Counted from the stretch's first letter, positions 1-9,946 are shown. The stretch: 34,588 bases of DNA from Bacteroides fragilis (GCA_945889005.1 CAMDBI010000033.1:1-34588), one strand, 5' to 3'. Numbers and translations: made by a program. Notes: a model not told the origin generated them from the sequence alone.

Positions 1-1317
1 ATTCAACATTTTATTAGGCTGGAAAGATGCACTAAATTGAGGTAAAATATTGTAATCGAATATTTCATTTTTGTCGATGCGAAGGGTTGTATTGATGGTA
101 AAATTCTCTAAAATGTTATATTTTAGAGACGTAAATCCTCCATAGTGCCAGGTTTTATGGTTACCCCGATTGTTACTCTCAATATTTCTTTGATTTGCTT
201 GCAATCCGAACATTAACTCGGTTTTTTCATTTAGTAATAAAAGATGCGAGCTATTGAGAATGACTGATTTCATGTTGTTTTTAAAAGCAGGAACTAAGGT
301 GAGCATGCTTGGGTTATATATATAGTTATCGAAGGTAGAAAGCAATCCTCCATCGATGCGGGTTGCGCTTTTCTTTCCTTTATGCGAGATTCGTGTTTGA
401 AGCCATTTGCGACTGACTTGCTCATTTGCACTGTCGCTTGCGTTGAACGAATAAAAGTTTTGTGCACTGAAGTCTCTGTAGTCGTAAGCTCCTCGAAGAG
501 ACAATTGCCAATTTTTCGGAAATTTATAAGAAGCTCCAACCGTATAAGTATTTATATTGAATCGAGTGGGTGCCAGTTTCCCGATTTTCTCTCCGTCGCT
601 TTGGTTGTGAAGTACACTTGCACTAACTTTTAGATTTTTATTTTCCGAAAACACACCACTACTATGAGAAAGCAGATTGTTTTGGCCAATAGTATATTTA
701 GTATCAATGTTAAAGATTTGATTCTGTTTTACTTGAGAAAAAGTTTTGGTAATAATATTAATAACGCCTCCCACTGCATCGGGGCCATACTCGGCAGCTG
801 CCGGGCCTTGAATAATTTCTATTTGTTCGATTTCTGAAGGTGCAACGGGAATGTTGCCATTGAAGTGAGCAGTCATGGGGTCGTTGATGCGGAGACCGTC
901 GACTAGAACTAAGACTTGTTGAAATGTACTGCCTCTGAGGCTAAAATCGGTTTGTACGCCAAATGCATTTCTGCTTTGGTTTTCGAGACCGGCAACTCGT
1001 TGAATTATCTCTTCGATACTCGTCGCGGGGAGTTCTTGCAATTCTCGTCCTTTGATTACGCTTATTTGACGACCTGTTTCCAACACTTGTTGGCTAATTG
1101 GCACTCCCAGAACCACTACCTCGTCGATTTCGATAGCTGTTGAGTCTTTCGACTGGGTTACCTGAGCGTTTACCAATGCTGGCTCTGCAACCATGTTGTA
1201 TGCCAAGGCAAGTGTGCAAATTTTTACAGTCTTGTGTAAACTGTTAAATGCCCCAAAGGGTTTGTGTGTCCATTTTTTGAAGTGAACCAGTCTTCGTTGT
1301 TGATTTGAAAAATTCAT
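1..1317 (-). CDS. BtuB-like TonB-dependent outer-membrane receptor, 5' part only
   Basis: The first 439 codons of a TonB-dependent receptor; the gene continues past the left edge of the window. The reading frame is open from the ATG at 1317-1315 to base 1. Residues about 30-52 form a hydrophobic export segment ending near Val-Asn-Ala-Gln. A plug domain follows: a short IDEVVVLG-like stretch, RQISVIKGRELQELP, then VLVDGLRINDP and EQIEIIQGPAAAEYGPDAVGGVINIITK, the classic end of the plug. After that come alternating strands of the beta-barrel. The plug resembles BtuB/colicin-receptor types that import cobalamin, siderophores or similar ligands; the substrate cannot be told from this part. No carboxypeptidase-regulatory-like domain precedes the plug, unlike the receptor at 3477. 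I found no cobalamin riboswitch upstream, so a vitamin B12 role is only a possibility. Confidence 0.9.
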   Translation of the reverse strand, partial: MNFSNQQRRLVHFKKWTHKPFGAFNSLHKTVKICTLALAYNMVAEPALVNAQVTQSKDSTAIEIDEVVVLGVPISQQVLETGRQISVIKGRELQELPATSIEEIIQRVAGLENQSRNAFGVQTDFSLRGSTFQQVLVLVDGLRINDPMTAHFNGNIPVAPSEIEQIEIIQGPAAAEYGPDAVGGVINIITKTFSQVKQNQIFNIDTKYTIGQNNLLSHSSGVFSENKNLKVSASVLHNQSDGEKIGKLAPTRFNINTYTVGASYKFPKNWQLSLRGAYDYRDFSAQNFYSFNASDSANEQVSRKWLQTRISHKGKKSATRIDGGLLSTFDNYIYNPSMLTLVPAFKNNMKSVILNSSHLLLLNEKTELMFGLQANQRNIESNNRGNHKTWHYGGFTSLKYNILENFTINTTLRIDKNEIFDYNILPQFSASFQPNKMLN

Positions 1318-1973
1318 TATTTAAAAGATTGAAAGAGTGAGGATTTATTAATAATGGCTACTCTATAACCCCCAATTAAAAAAGTGAAGCCATAGGTGAT
1401 GAAACACGAATGCGAAGGTTTTGTTTATGGTGATTTGAAATAATAAGAACACAGATGCATATAGTCACTGAAGATAAATTGCTTTTCTCTCTGTGTCTTT
1501 GTGCATCTGTGTTTAAGCTCGAATCTTAAGTCATATAGGCCTAAGTTCCGTTAAAGTCTAATTCAAAATTACTCCAATACAATTTTTATTATTTCGGAGC
1601 AATTTGTAACTCTTACTGAAATTGATAATGTTTGCAACTGCTCGCTTTGGAGCTTCTAACAAGTTATTGTTGTTTGTAAATAGTTGCATTTCAGCAATTC
1701 TGTTTTTTTCTGTTAAATTGTAGCAATACTTCATAGGCGAATTTTTGTTTTCTTATGAAACGTATGCATACATTATTTATTGTAAAAATTTGAAAACTTT
1801 TAGGGCATCTCGAAAAACTGCTTTTTAGCTACGCTAAGCCCTTCGGTGTTCTTTGTTGAGCTTCATTTTTAAAATCGTCGCTTCGGCTTTCGCTCAGTGT
1901 AACACTGAGCAGTAGTAAACTCCGGTTTTTAAAAACTCGCTCGCCTCAAAAAATCGAGTTTTTAGAGAAGCCC
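1318..1973. other. Intergenic region between two leftward genes
   Basis: This 656-base stretch carries no convincing gene. It is the upstream region of the TonB receptor and the downstream region of glyA. It holds two inverted-repeat structures, listed separately (1448-1513 and 1801-1974). I looked for a cobalamin riboswitch box (GCCACTG type) on the minus strand and saw none. Confidence 0.6.
1448..1513. repeat. Inverted repeat with 12-bp perfect arms
   Basis: AACACAGATGCA at 1448-1459 pairs with TGCATCTGTGTT at 1502-1513. On the minus strand the structure contains CACAAAGACACAGAGA, the same 16-base word found in the hairpin at 9947-9995. It lies about 130 bases upstream of the TonB receptor start. 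It may be a mobile hairpin family or a transcription terminator for glyA. Confidence 0.65.
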
Positions 1974-1974
1974 T
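1801..1974. repeat. MITE-like element with imperfect ~20-bp terminal inverted repeats
   Basis: The left end 1801-1820 (AGGGCATCTCGAAAAACTG core) matches the reverse complement of 1954-1974 (AGGGCTTCTCTAAAAACTCG) with a few mismatches. Between the ends is a near-perfect palindrome, GCTCAGTGTAACACTGAGC. The right end runs into the glyA stop codon (1974-1976). No transposase is encoded, so if mobile it is non-autonomous. Confidence 0.55.
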
Positions 1975-3254
1975 TAATATGCAAATAACGAATAATTAGC
2001 CATAAGCTTATTTACGCGTTTGGCAACATTGGTCAATACTGTCTCGTTGTCGAATTTGCAGAGTACCTCATCGATAAAATCTACAATCTGAACAATTTCG
2101 TTTTCTTTTACGCCACGAGTTGTGATGGCTGGTGTACCAACTCGAATTCCAGATGTCTGAAATGCAGAGCGGCTGTCGAAAGGAACCATGTTTTTATTAA
2201 TAGTAATATCTGCTTTTTCGAGAGCTATTTGTGCTTGTTTTCCATTCAAATCGGGGAGCTTGGTGCGCAAGTCAACTAAAAAGCTGTGATTGTCGGTTCC
2301 ACCTGAAACAACTTTATAGCCTTTCGAAATAAATGAATCGGCCATTATATTGGCATTTTTCTTTACCTGAATTATGTATTCTTTGTAACTGTCGGTCAAA
2401 GCTTCGCCAAAAGCAACAGCTTTAGATGCAATAACATGCTCTAGCGGTCCACCTTGTATTCCAGGGAATATGGCTGAATCTAAAAGCTGCGACATCATTT
2501 TTTCTTCACCTTTAGCTGTTTTGTAACCCCATGGATTGGCAAAATCTTTGCCCAACATAATAATTCCTCCACGAGGACCACGCAAAGTTTTGTGTGTAGT
2601 AGAAGTTACAATATGGCAGTGTGAAAGCGGGTTGTTGAGCAATCCTTTGGCGATTAAACCTGCCGGATGTGCAATATCTGCCATGAGGAGTGCGCCTATT
2701 TTGTCGGCAATCGAACGCATACGAGCATAATCCCAATCGCGCGAATAAGCCGATGCACCAGCAACAATAAGCTTGGGCTTTTCTAATAAGGCTACACGTT
2801 CCATTTCGTCGTAGTCGACGCGTTCGGTTTCTTTGTTGAGCGTATATGCAACTGGTCTATAGAGTATACCCGACGAGTTGACCAATGATCCGTGCGAAAG
2901 GTGACCACCATGCGACAAATCGAGCCCCATGAAAGTATCTCCGGGTTTTAGGCATGCCAAAAATACGGCCGCATTGGCTTGTGCGCCTGAGTGTGGTTGC
3001 ACATTGGCCCACACTGCACCAAACAACTCTTTCAAACGTTCGATAGCAAGAGTTTCTATAGAGTCGATGTTGGTACAACCTCCGTAAAAACGATTCCCAC
3101 TATATCCTTCGGCATATTTGTTGGTCAAAACACTGCCCATGGCATTCATTACTTGTTCGCTTACGAAATTCTCAGAAGCGATGAGCTCTATACCATGCAA
3201 TTGTCTTTGTTTTTCCTTTTCTATAAGGTCGAAAATAACTTTGTCGCGTTCCAT
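1974..3254 (-). CDS. glyA: Serine hydroxymethyltransferase
   Basis: A PLP enzyme that converts serine and tetrahydrofolate to glycine and 5,10-methylene-tetrahydrofolate, the main one-carbon source of the cell. The protein is 426 residues, the normal length. It opens with a glycine/serine-binding helix region and the family motif [10 protein letters not shown] (21-30), then [15 protein letters not shown] (45-59), QPHSGAQAN (86-94) and [10 protein letters not shown] (113-122). The PLP lysine is K222 in [14 protein letters not shown]. The ATG start is preceded by a good Bacteroidota promoter (3280-3310). The gene is monocistronic. The stop codon lies in the terminal repeat of the element at 1801-1974, so the last residue or the stop may derive from the insertion. 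Identification is secure. Confidence 0.98.
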   Translation of the reverse strand: MERDKVIFDLIEKEKQRQLHGIELIASENFVSEQVMNAMGSVLTNKYAEGYSGNRFYGGCTNIDSIETLAIERLKELFGAVWANVQPHSGAQANAAVFLACLKPGDTFMGLDLSHGGHLSHGSLVNSSGILYRPVAYTLNKETERVDYDEMERVALLEKPKLIVAGASAYSRDWDYARMRSIADKIGALLMADIAHPAGLIAKGLLNNPLSHCHIVTSTTHKTLRGPRGGIIMLGKDFANPWGYKTAKGEEKMMSQLLDSAIFPGIQGGPLEHVIASKAVAFGEALTDSYKEYIIQVKKNANIMADSFISKGYKVVSGGTDNHSFLVDLRTKLPDLNGKQAQIALEKADITINKNMVPFDSRSAFQTSGIRVGTPAITTRGVKENEIVQIVDFIDEVLCKFDNETVLTNVAKRVNKLMANYSLFAY

Positions 3255-3279
3255 GTTGGATTATTTTTTTTGAGAAACG

Positions 3280-3310
3280 CAAAGTTACTTCTTTCAAAAA
3301 GTTTATCAAA
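3280..3310 (-). promoter_or_regulatory. Bacteroidota sigma-A type promoter of glyA
   Basis: Read on the minus strand, a -33 box TTTG (3310-3307) is followed by 19 bases and a -7 box TAACTTTG (3287-3280). This matches TTTG-N19-TAnnTTTG exactly. It sits 26 bases upstream of the glyA ATG. Confidence 0.75.
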
Positions 3311-3476
3311 AAAAAGATTTAACAATTTTGAAAAGTTTATAAACAGAGTATTTTTATTTTCATTTCACTACATATTTTATTCCATTCATTTTTTCAAATG
3401 TTGTATTCGCTCTTAAATAATTTTTAAAAAAGGTTTAAATTGTCGATTTTTGGTTGAAATTTTTAAAAACAAAACG

Positions 3477-5855
3477 ATGAAACGACTTTTACAAATTTCA
3501 ATAGCGGTTACTTTAATGATTGGTAGTTTATTGGCTCAGAATACACAAACCATTCGCGGAACCGTTTACGACAAAGAATCGAAACAGCCTCTTTTGGGTG
3601 CTAGTGTTGTTGTAAATGGCAATTCGTCTAAGGGGGCGATGAGCAATGAAAAGGGAGAATTTAAAATTACAGGTGTGCCTGTGGGTCGCCAAAGTGTAAG
3701 TATTTCATTTTTGGGATACAAAAATGCTACAATCGATAATCTGATTGTTAACAAAGGAAAAGAGGTGGTTTTGCAGATTGAAATTGAGGAAAATGTAACC
3801 GCGGTAGATGAAGTAGTAATAAGAGCAAGTAATAGTAAGGATAGGCCCGTTAACCAAATGGCTTCGATTAGTTCGCGCTCGTTTTCGATAGAGGAAACCG
3901 AGAAATATGCCGGAAGTAGGGGCGATGTGGCTCGTATGGCGATGAACTTTGCCGGAGTATCGGGCTCGAACGACCAACGCAACGATATTGTAGTGCGTGG
4001 TAACTCGCCAAGCGGTCTGCTGTGGAAACTCGACGATATTGAAATACCTAACCCCAATCATTTTGCCGAAAATGGAACAACAGGTGGGCCTGTAGGTATG
4101 CTTAACAACAACCTAATGCAAAATTCCGATTTCATGACTTCTGCTTTCCCTGCTGAGTATGGCAATGCGCTAAGTGGAGTTTTTGATCTCAAGCTTCGAA
4201 ATGGCAACAACAAAAAACATGAATTTTTGGCACAAATTGGCTTTAACGGTTTCGAAGCAGGTGCTGAAGGTCCAATTGACTCTATGCGTGGTAGTTCATA
4301 TTTGCTCAATTTCCGTTATTCGACACTCGAACTTATTGCTCAAATGGTAAATATTGGAACTGTTGGGGTGCCCAAATACAAAGACTATTGCGCAAAATTC
4401 AATTTTCCGGTTAATAAAGGTAAAATAAGTTTTTTTACCTTAGGAGGCTGGAGCTCAATTTCGATGCTCGATAGTGAGCTCGATTCGACCGAAAAGGACA
4501 AAGCCAAAGATTTGTATAGCGATGCCGGACAAGATCTGGTCAATGGTTCGGCTATGTCGGTAAGCGGGTTGTCGTATACGCGTTTTTTTAGCGATCGTAG
4601 CCATTTCAAACTTTCGGTGTCGGGTCTGTACTCAGAAGGTTCAACAACCATCGATACCCTCGATGCAATGAACAATAAATTCAGAACTCTAAACCATACA
4701 TACATCGAAGATAGGGTATCTGTCAATGCTTTTATCAATACCAAATACAACAGTCGATTGTCGACCAAAGTGGGCTTACAGGTCGATGTTTTGGGCTACA
4801 ATATGAATACTGAAGTTTTTATTGGTAAATGGAAGCAATGGAAAACTATTGTCGATAGCAAAAAGCAACTTTTTAGGGGAATGAATATGTATAAGGCTTA
4901 TTATCAGGCAAGTTATAAGTTTACCAACAATCTGAGCATCAATCCGGGTTTGAATATTTCTTACCTCGATTTCAACAACACATATGCAATAGAACCTCGT
5001 TTTGGAGCTTCGTACCAATTTACTCCCGATCAGAAACTGAGTATTGGATATGGAATGCACTCGAAAAATCAAACATTGTATTCATACTTCTTTATAGACG
5101 ATACTATTTCAAAAGTACCGACCAACAAAGACCTCGAATTTACCAAATCGCAACAGTTTGTTATTGGACACGATTTTAAGATTAGTTCCAACACGCGTTT
5201 AAAAACTGAGGCATATTATCAACACCTTTACAATATTCCTGTTGAGCCTCGTCCTTCATCATATACAACTCTCAATACTGGCGATGGATGGGGTATGTGG
5301 CTCGAAGACAGTCTCGAGAATAAGGGATTGGGGCGCAATTATGGTCTCGAATTTACATTAGAGCAATTTTTAAACCATGGATTTTATTATTTGGCAACCC
5401 TTTCGCTTTTCGAAGCAAAAGCCAAAGGAAGTGACAATGTGTGGCGCAATACAGCTTTTAACAATCAGGTAGTTGGAAACCTGCTTCTTGGCTACGAATA
5501 CCCCATAAACGAACTTATGAGTATAAACTCAGATATTAAACTTACTTTTGCTGGAGCAAAGCCTTACACACCATTAGACACAGCACAAAGCCGTATAAAA
5601 GGCGAAACTGTGCTTCAATACGATAAACTATACAGCCAACTTTTCGATAAAGATTTCTTTAAACTCGATCTCAAACTCGGTTTTAAAATGCAAAGCAAAA
5701 ATTCGGCTGTTACTCAAGAATGGCAAGTTAGCTTCGAAAATTTAACCAACCAGAAAAATCCTTTTATGATTTCGTACAATGCTAATAAAAACAAAGAGGA
5801 GATTACTTACCAAATGCCTATGTTTTTCTATGCTTTGTGGCGTATAAACTTTTGA
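3477..5855 (+). CDS. TonB-dependent receptor with carboxypeptidase-regulatory-like N-terminal domain
   Basis: An outer-membrane TonB-dependent receptor of 792 residues. I chose the ATG at 3477 because it directly precedes a signal peptide (MKRLLQISIAVTLMIGSLLAQ); an upstream TTG at 3450 would place nine extra residues in front of it. Residues about 25-110 form a CarboxypepD_reg-like domain (TIRGTVYDKESKQPLLGASV). A plug follows with DIVVRGNSPSGLLWKLDD and FPAEYGNALSGVFDLKLRNG, then the barrel, ending in the terminal aromatic residue (WRINF) typical of outer-membrane proteins. Four bases separate it from a LytS-type kinase, and the kinase gene overlaps a LytTR regulator, so the three are probably one operon. 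The ligand is unknown. The plug resembles receptors tied to metabolite or metal uptake rather than a SusC protein, and no SusD gene is adjacent. Confidence 0.9.
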   Translation: MKRLLQISIAVTLMIGSLLAQNTQTIRGTVYDKESKQPLLGASVVVNGNSSKGAMSNEKGEFKITGVPVGRQSVSISFLGYKNATIDNLIVNKGKEVVLQIEIEENVTAVDEVVIRASNSKDRPVNQMASISSRSFSIEETEKYAGSRGDVARMAMNFAGVSGSNDQRNDIVVRGNSPSGLLWKLDDIEIPNPNHFAENGTTGGPVGMLNNNLMQNSDFMTSAFPAEYGNALSGVFDLKLRNGNNKKHEFLAQIGFNGFEAGAEGPIDSMRGSSYLLNFRYSTLELIAQMVNIGTVGVPKYKDYCAKFNFPVNKGKISFFTLGGWSSISMLDSELDSTEKDKAKDLYSDAGQDLVNGSAMSVSGLSYTRFFSDRSHFKLSVSGLYSEGSTTIDTLDAMNNKFRTLNHTYIEDRVSVNAFINTKYNSRLSTKVGLQVDVLGYNMNTEVFIGKWKQWKTIVDSKKQLFRGMNMYKAYYQASYKFTNNLSINPGLNISYLDFNNTYAIEPRFGASYQFTPDQKLSIGYGMHSKNQTLYSYFFIDDTISKVPTNKDLEFTKSQQFVIGHDFKISSNTRLKTEAYYQHLYNIPVEPRPSSYTTLNTGDGWGMWLEDSLENKGLGRNYGLEFTLEQFLNHGFYYLATLSLFEAKAKGSDNVWRNTAFNNQVVGNLLLGYEYPINELMSINSDIKLTFAGAKPYTPLDTAQSRIKGETVLQYDKLYSQLFDKDFFKLDLKLGFKMQSKNSAVTQEWQVSFENLTNQKNPFMISYNANKNKEEITYQMPMFFYALWRINF

Positions 5856-5859
5856 TAAA

Positions 5860-6909
5860 ATGAAAAATCACGATAACTTTATAAAAGACATGTTTGTACG
5901 CAACAAGCGCGAATTACGAAACCGCTGGATCGGAATTGTTGCGATGTCTTTTATTTTCCCAATTTTATACACATTTGGTCAATTTACTTTTGAACGTTTC
6001 GGGTGGGGTTTTCTTTTGTCGTTTGTACAAACAGCTGTTTTTTGGAATGGTACAATACTGGTTATTAGTTTATCCAATTTCTTTTTTCCTATTTCGAGAG
6101 GTATCAATTTGGCTGTAGGCTCAATGTTTCTGTTTGTTACCATATTTGTTGTTTCTATGGCTTTGGTAATTAAGTGGGTGCTAATAGTCTTTTTCGGGTT
6201 TTCCTTTACTAGGGACGAATCGATCAACATCGTTTTAATGAGTCTTTTTATAACCTATTTTATCAGCACCTTTTATGCAGCCAATTATTTTTTCAAAAAT
6301 TGGAGAGAAAATGAACAAAAAGCAGAGCTGCTAGAACGAGCCAATCTCGAAGCTCGTTACGAAAGTCTCAAAACACAAATAAATCCGCACTTTCTGTTTA
6401 ATAGTCTCAATACTTTGCTTACTTTGGTGCAGGACAATGAACAAGCCTCGCGATATGTCGAAAATCTCTCGGAGTTTATGCGCAATTTGCTCCAAAACCA
6501 AGATAAACAAGCAGTTTTGCTGCGCGACGAATTGAAACTTGCTCAACAATACATTTTTTTGCAATATAATAGATTTGGTAATAAGCTCAATATCAATATA
6601 GATATTCCCGAAAAATACTACCACTATGCCGTAGCGCCTTTGGCTGTTCAGATGCTTCTCGAAAATGCCATGAAGCACAATATTGTTTCAATGGAACATC
6701 CCTTATTTATTAAAATTTATATTGAAAATGAAATGTATATTGTGGTTGAAAATAATTTGCAGTTAAAGTTAGATACCGTTCCTTCTACTGGGATAGGACT
6801 CACCAATATAAGAAACCGCTATAAGTTTTTGAATGAAAAAGAAATTGTAGTATTGAACGAAAAAAGTAATTTTATAGTCAAACTTCCACTTTTTGAAGTA
6901 AAGTTATGA
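5860..6909 (+). CDS. LytS-type (HisKA_5/His_kinase family) sensor histidine kinase
   Basis: A membrane sensor kinase of 349 residues. Four hydrophobic segments lie between about 22 and 150. A short coiled-coil linker (RENEQKAELLERANLEARYESLK) leads to the phosphorylation motif QINPHFLFNSLNTL, with His177 as the predicted phosphoacceptor. The C-terminal ATPase region has the N-box MLLENAMKHN and the G-box STGIGLTNIRNRY. There is no separate periplasmic sensor domain, so the signal is likely sensed in the membrane or through a partner such as the adjacent receptor. It starts 4 bases after that receptor and overlaps the response regulator by ATGA (6906-6909), indicating translational coupling. 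It is predicted to phosphorylate that regulator. Confidence 0.93.
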   Translation: MKNHDNFIKDMFVRNKRELRNRWIGIVAMSFIFPILYTFGQFTFERFGWGFLLSFVQTAVFWNGTILVISLSNFFFPISRGINLAVGSMFLFVTIFVVSMALVIKWVLIVFFGFSFTRDESINIVLMSLFITYFISTFYAANYFFKNWRENEQKAELLERANLEARYESLKTQINPHFLFNSLNTLLTLVQDNEQASRYVENLSEFMRNLLQNQDKQAVLLRDELKLAQQYIFLQYNRFGNKLNINIDIPEKYYHYAVAPLAVQMLLENAMKHNIVSMEHPLFIKIYIENEMYIVVENNLQLKLDTVPSTGIGLTNIRNRYKFLNEKEIVVLNEKSNFIVKLPLFEVKL

Positions 6910-7673
6910 AAATACTTATTATTGAAGACGAACAACCAGCTGCCGAGCGCCTGATTAAGATTTTGAAAGGCATTGACTCTTCAATTTCGATTGAAGGTCC
7001 GATAGACAGCATTACTTCGGCTGTCGATTATTTGAGAAAACAAAAAGATTTGGAGCTTATTTTTCTCGATATTCAACTAGCAGATGGCAAATGTTTCAAT
7101 ATTTTTGATCAGGTTAAAGTCGAGGTTCCTGTAATATTTGTTACAGCTTACGATGAGTATGCCATAAGGGCATTTGAGCTCAATAGTATCGATTATCTAT
7201 TGAAGCCGGTCAACAGCGAGAAACTCGAGAAAAGTTTTGAAAAGTTTAAAAAACTGAAAACCATATTTTATAGCAAAGATCATGAGGTGCTAAAAGACTT
7301 ATTTAAAGAAATAAATACTAATAATGCCAAGGTATTTAAAAATAGATTTTTGGTCAATAAAGGCGAAAATCTTATATCTATCGGGGTTGAAGATGTTGCA
7401 TGGTTTGTAGCCCAAGATAGATTCGTGTTTATGGTTACTCGCGACAACAAGCGTTATATTGTCAATTTTAATTTAGACCAACTCGAAAAAAAGTTAGATC
7501 CCAAAGATTTCTTTCGCATCAACCGTCAAATAATATGTTCTTTACGATCGATCAAGAAAGTACATTCGTTCTTTAATTATAAGCTTAAGCTAGAGCTTTA
7601 TCCATCAGTAAATGAAGAAACAACAGTAAGCAAAAATCGTGTATCCGATTTCAAACAATGGCTCGATAGTTAA
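6906..7673 (+). CDS. LytTR-family response regulator
   Basis: A 255-residue transcription regulator. The receiver domain (1-120) has acidic residues IEDEQ at 6-10, the phosphoacceptor Asp55 in LIFLDIQLADG, Thr in VTAYDEYA, and the conserved lysine in YLLKPV. Residues about 150-250 form a LytTR DNA-binding domain (FLVNKGENLISIGVEDVAWFVAQ, then FFRINRQIICSLRSIKKV), which contacts DNA through beta-strands rather than a helix-turn-helix. Its start overlaps the end of the kinase gene by four bases. The likely target is its own operon or a distant locus; no repeated operator near 3400-3476 was obvious to me. Confidence 0.95.
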   Translation: MKILIIEDEQPAAERLIKILKGIDSSISIEGPIDSITSAVDYLRKQKDLELIFLDIQLADGKCFNIFDQVKVEVPVIFVTAYDEYAIRAFELNSIDYLLKPVNSEKLEKSFEKFKKLKTIFYSKDHEVLKDLFKEINTNNAKVFKNRFLVNKGENLISIGVEDVAWFVAQDRFVFMVTRDNKRYIVNFNLDQLEKKLDPKDFFRINRQIICSLRSIKKVHSFFNYKLKLELYPSVNEETTVSKNRVSDFKQWLDS

Positions 7674-7887
7674 TAATCTTTTATTTTTAAACATCATTAC
7701 TATCCGGTAATTATTTACAGATTTCGACCGCAGGGAGAAATCTTATGTTTATATTTTTAATCGGACAACAATGTTAAAATATATATTTCTTTTCTTTTAT
7801 AATATTTTTGATTGCATTTTTGCATTTCCAACAATTGTGTAAATTCTTTGTTTTGATGTATTCATTCAATTATTATTATAACACACC

Positions 7888-9939
7888 ATGAAACGAAAAC
7901 CATTATATTTCATTGCAATACAAATATATTTATGTTTATTTATTTCAAATATGAGCGCACAACAAAACACACTCAAAAACGATAGTTTTCAGTATTTCTC
8001 TGAGCAATTTGCCGATATGAAAATACTTCGATATCAGATACCGGCATTCGAAAGTCTTTCGTTGAAACAAAAAGAATTGGTTTACTATCTGAGCCAAGCT
8101 GCACTAGCAGGGCGCGATATAACCTGGGATCAGAATGGCAAATACAACTTGGCTATTCGCAAGCTTCTCGAAGCTATATATACGACATACAAGGGCGATC
8201 GGAATGTCGATGATTTTAAAAAAATGGAAGTATATCTCAAACGTCTTTGGTTTTCTAATGGTATTTACCACCACAACTCTACAGATAAGATAATGCCTGA
8301 GTTTTCGAAAGATTATTTTTTTCAAATAGTCAAAGAATCGGATCAAAAGCTTTTCCCAAAAATGAAAGGTCTCGATATTCAGCAAATGCTTGAATTATTG
8401 AGCAAAGTGATGTTTGATCCTGCATTTTTACCCAAAGGGGTTGAGCAAGACCCTTCGAAAGATATTGTTGCCAATAGCGCACACAATTTTTATGAAGGAG
8501 TGAGCCAACAAGAAGCCGAAGAATTTTATAAAAAATTAAAAAAATCAGACAATCAACAGCCTATTTCTTATGGTTTAAACTCAAAATTGGTTAAAACAGA
8601 CAAAGGGATTGAAGAAAAAATATGGTATGCCGGTGGGATGTATGCCAATGCTATAAAATCTATTGTCGGGTGGCTTGAAAAAGCCGAGACTGTTGCCGAG
8701 AACAAACAGCAACAAGAAACAATCAAGAGCCTTATTGAATATTACAAAACAGGTAATCTTGAAACTTTTGAGAAGTACAATGTTCAATGGGTAAAGGACA
8801 ACGAGAGCCATGTCGACTTTGTTAATGGGTTTATTGAGGTTTATGGCGACCCAATGGGGCTTAAAGCTACATGGGAAAGTGTGGTTAATTTCAAAGATAT
8901 AGAAGCAACCAAACGCACCGAAATAATAAGCTTCAATGCGCAGTGGTTCGAAGACCATTCGCCTGTCGAAACTCGTTTCAAAAAAGAAAAAGTACAAGGC
9001 GTTAGCGCTAAAGTTATAACTGTGGCTCAATTGGGAGGCGACTGCCATCCAACCACGCCAATAGGAATCAATCTGCCCAATGCCGATTGGATTCGCCGCG
9101 ACCATGGCTCAAAATCGGTTACCCTCGAAAACATTACCTATGCCTATGACCGTGCGGCTGTGAAGTCTGGTGCTCTCGAAGAATTTGCCAACGACGAAGA
9201 TGAAATAAAACTGATTAGAGAAAATAGCTATTTGGCGGGCAATATGCACACCGACCTGCACGAATGCCTTGGTCATGGTTCGGGCAAGATGCTACCCGGA
9301 GTTACATCGGACGATTTGAAGAACTATCATTCGCCTATTGAAGAAGCACGTGCCGATTTGTTTGCGCTTTACTACATTATGGATCCAAAAATGGTCGAAC
9401 TGGGACTCATTCCTTCGCTCGATGTTGCCAAAGCTGAGTATATTAGTTATATTCGAAATGGTTATATGACCCAATTAATGCGTGTCGAATTAGGTAAAGA
9501 TATTCAACAAGCTCACATGCGCGACAGGCAAATGATTGCCAACTGGTGCATAGAGCATGGGAAGACCGACAATGTAATCGAGATTTACAAACGCGACAAC
9601 AAAACTATGGTGCGGGTCAACGATTTCGAAAAACTACGTTCGCTTTTTGGAAAGCTATTGGCAGAGATTCAACGAATCAAATCTACCGGCGATTACGAGG
9701 CAGCTCGCAATATCATTGAAACCTATGGGGTAAAAGTTAATGAAGAGCTTCATACCGAAATAATTGAGCGGTATAAAAAACTCAATATTGCACCGTTTTC
9801 AGGTTTTATAAATCCAAAGCTTGTGCCAGTTATGAGTGGCAACAAAATTATTGATGTGAAAGTCGAGTACCCCGACAATTATGCCTGGCAAATGCTCGAA
9901 TACAGCAAAGAACATTCGTTGCTAGGGGTCGAAAACTAA
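7888..9939 (+). CDS. Dipeptidyl peptidase III (peptidase family M49), exported
   Basis: A zinc aminopeptidase that releases dipeptides from peptide N-termini. The 683-residue length fits bacterial M49 enzymes. The zinc site is clear: HECLGH (His458, Glu459, His463; the HExxGH motif peculiar to M49, here followed by GSGK) and EEARAD, where Glu486 would be the third ligand. A signal peptide (residues 1-25, ending MSA-QQ) predicts export to the periplasm. The gene stands alone, with a 214-base upstream region and a strong bidirectional hairpin after it (9947-9995). Bacteroidota typically carry this enzyme for peptide scavenging; physiological substrates are not known from sequence. Confidence 0.93.
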   Translation: MKRKPLYFIAIQIYLCLFISNMSAQQNTLKNDSFQYFSEQFADMKILRYQIPAFESLSLKQKELVYYLSQAALAGRDITWDQNGKYNLAIRKLLEAIYTTYKGDRNVDDFKKMEVYLKRLWFSNGIYHHNSTDKIMPEFSKDYFFQIVKESDQKLFPKMKGLDIQQMLELLSKVMFDPAFLPKGVEQDPSKDIVANSAHNFYEGVSQQEAEEFYKKLKKSDNQQPISYGLNSKLVKTDKGIEEKIWYAGGMYANAIKSIVGWLEKAETVAENKQQQETIKSLIEYYKTGNLETFEKYNVQWVKDNESHVDFVNGFIEVYGDPMGLKATWESVVNFKDIEATKRTEIISFNAQWFEDHSPVETRFKKEKVQGVSAKVITVAQLGGDCHPTTPIGINLPNADWIRRDHGSKSVTLENITYAYDRAAVKSGALEEFANDEDEIKLIRENSYLAGNMHTDLHECLGHGSGKMLPGVTSDDLKNYHSPIEEARADLFALYYIMDPKMVELGLIPSLDVAKAEYISYIRNGYMTQLMRVELGKDIQQAHMRDRQMIANWCIEHGKTDNVIEIYKRDNKTMVRVNDFEKLRSLFGKLLAEIQRIKSTGDYEAARNIIETYGVKVNEELHTEIIERYKKLNIAPFSGFINPKLVPVMSGNKIIDVKVEYPDNYAWQMLEYSKEHSLLGVEN

Positions 9940-9946
9940 TTGTTAT

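Noticed and set aside
1318-1760. Cobalamin riboswitch in front of the BtuB-like receptor
   Set aside because: I looked on the minus strand for the conserved GCCACTG box and the expected helices and found none; only the hairpin at 1448-1513 is present.
7741-7845. Short ORFs in front of the dipeptidyl peptidase III gene as leader peptides
   Set aside because: Translations such as MLKYIFLFFYNIF are ordinary AT-rich noise, without a codon bias or hairpin that suggests attenuation.
8581-9105. 174-codon antisense ORF opposite the dipeptidyl peptidase III gene
   Set aside because: It lies wholly inside a clear M49 peptidase gene and shows no domain or promoter.
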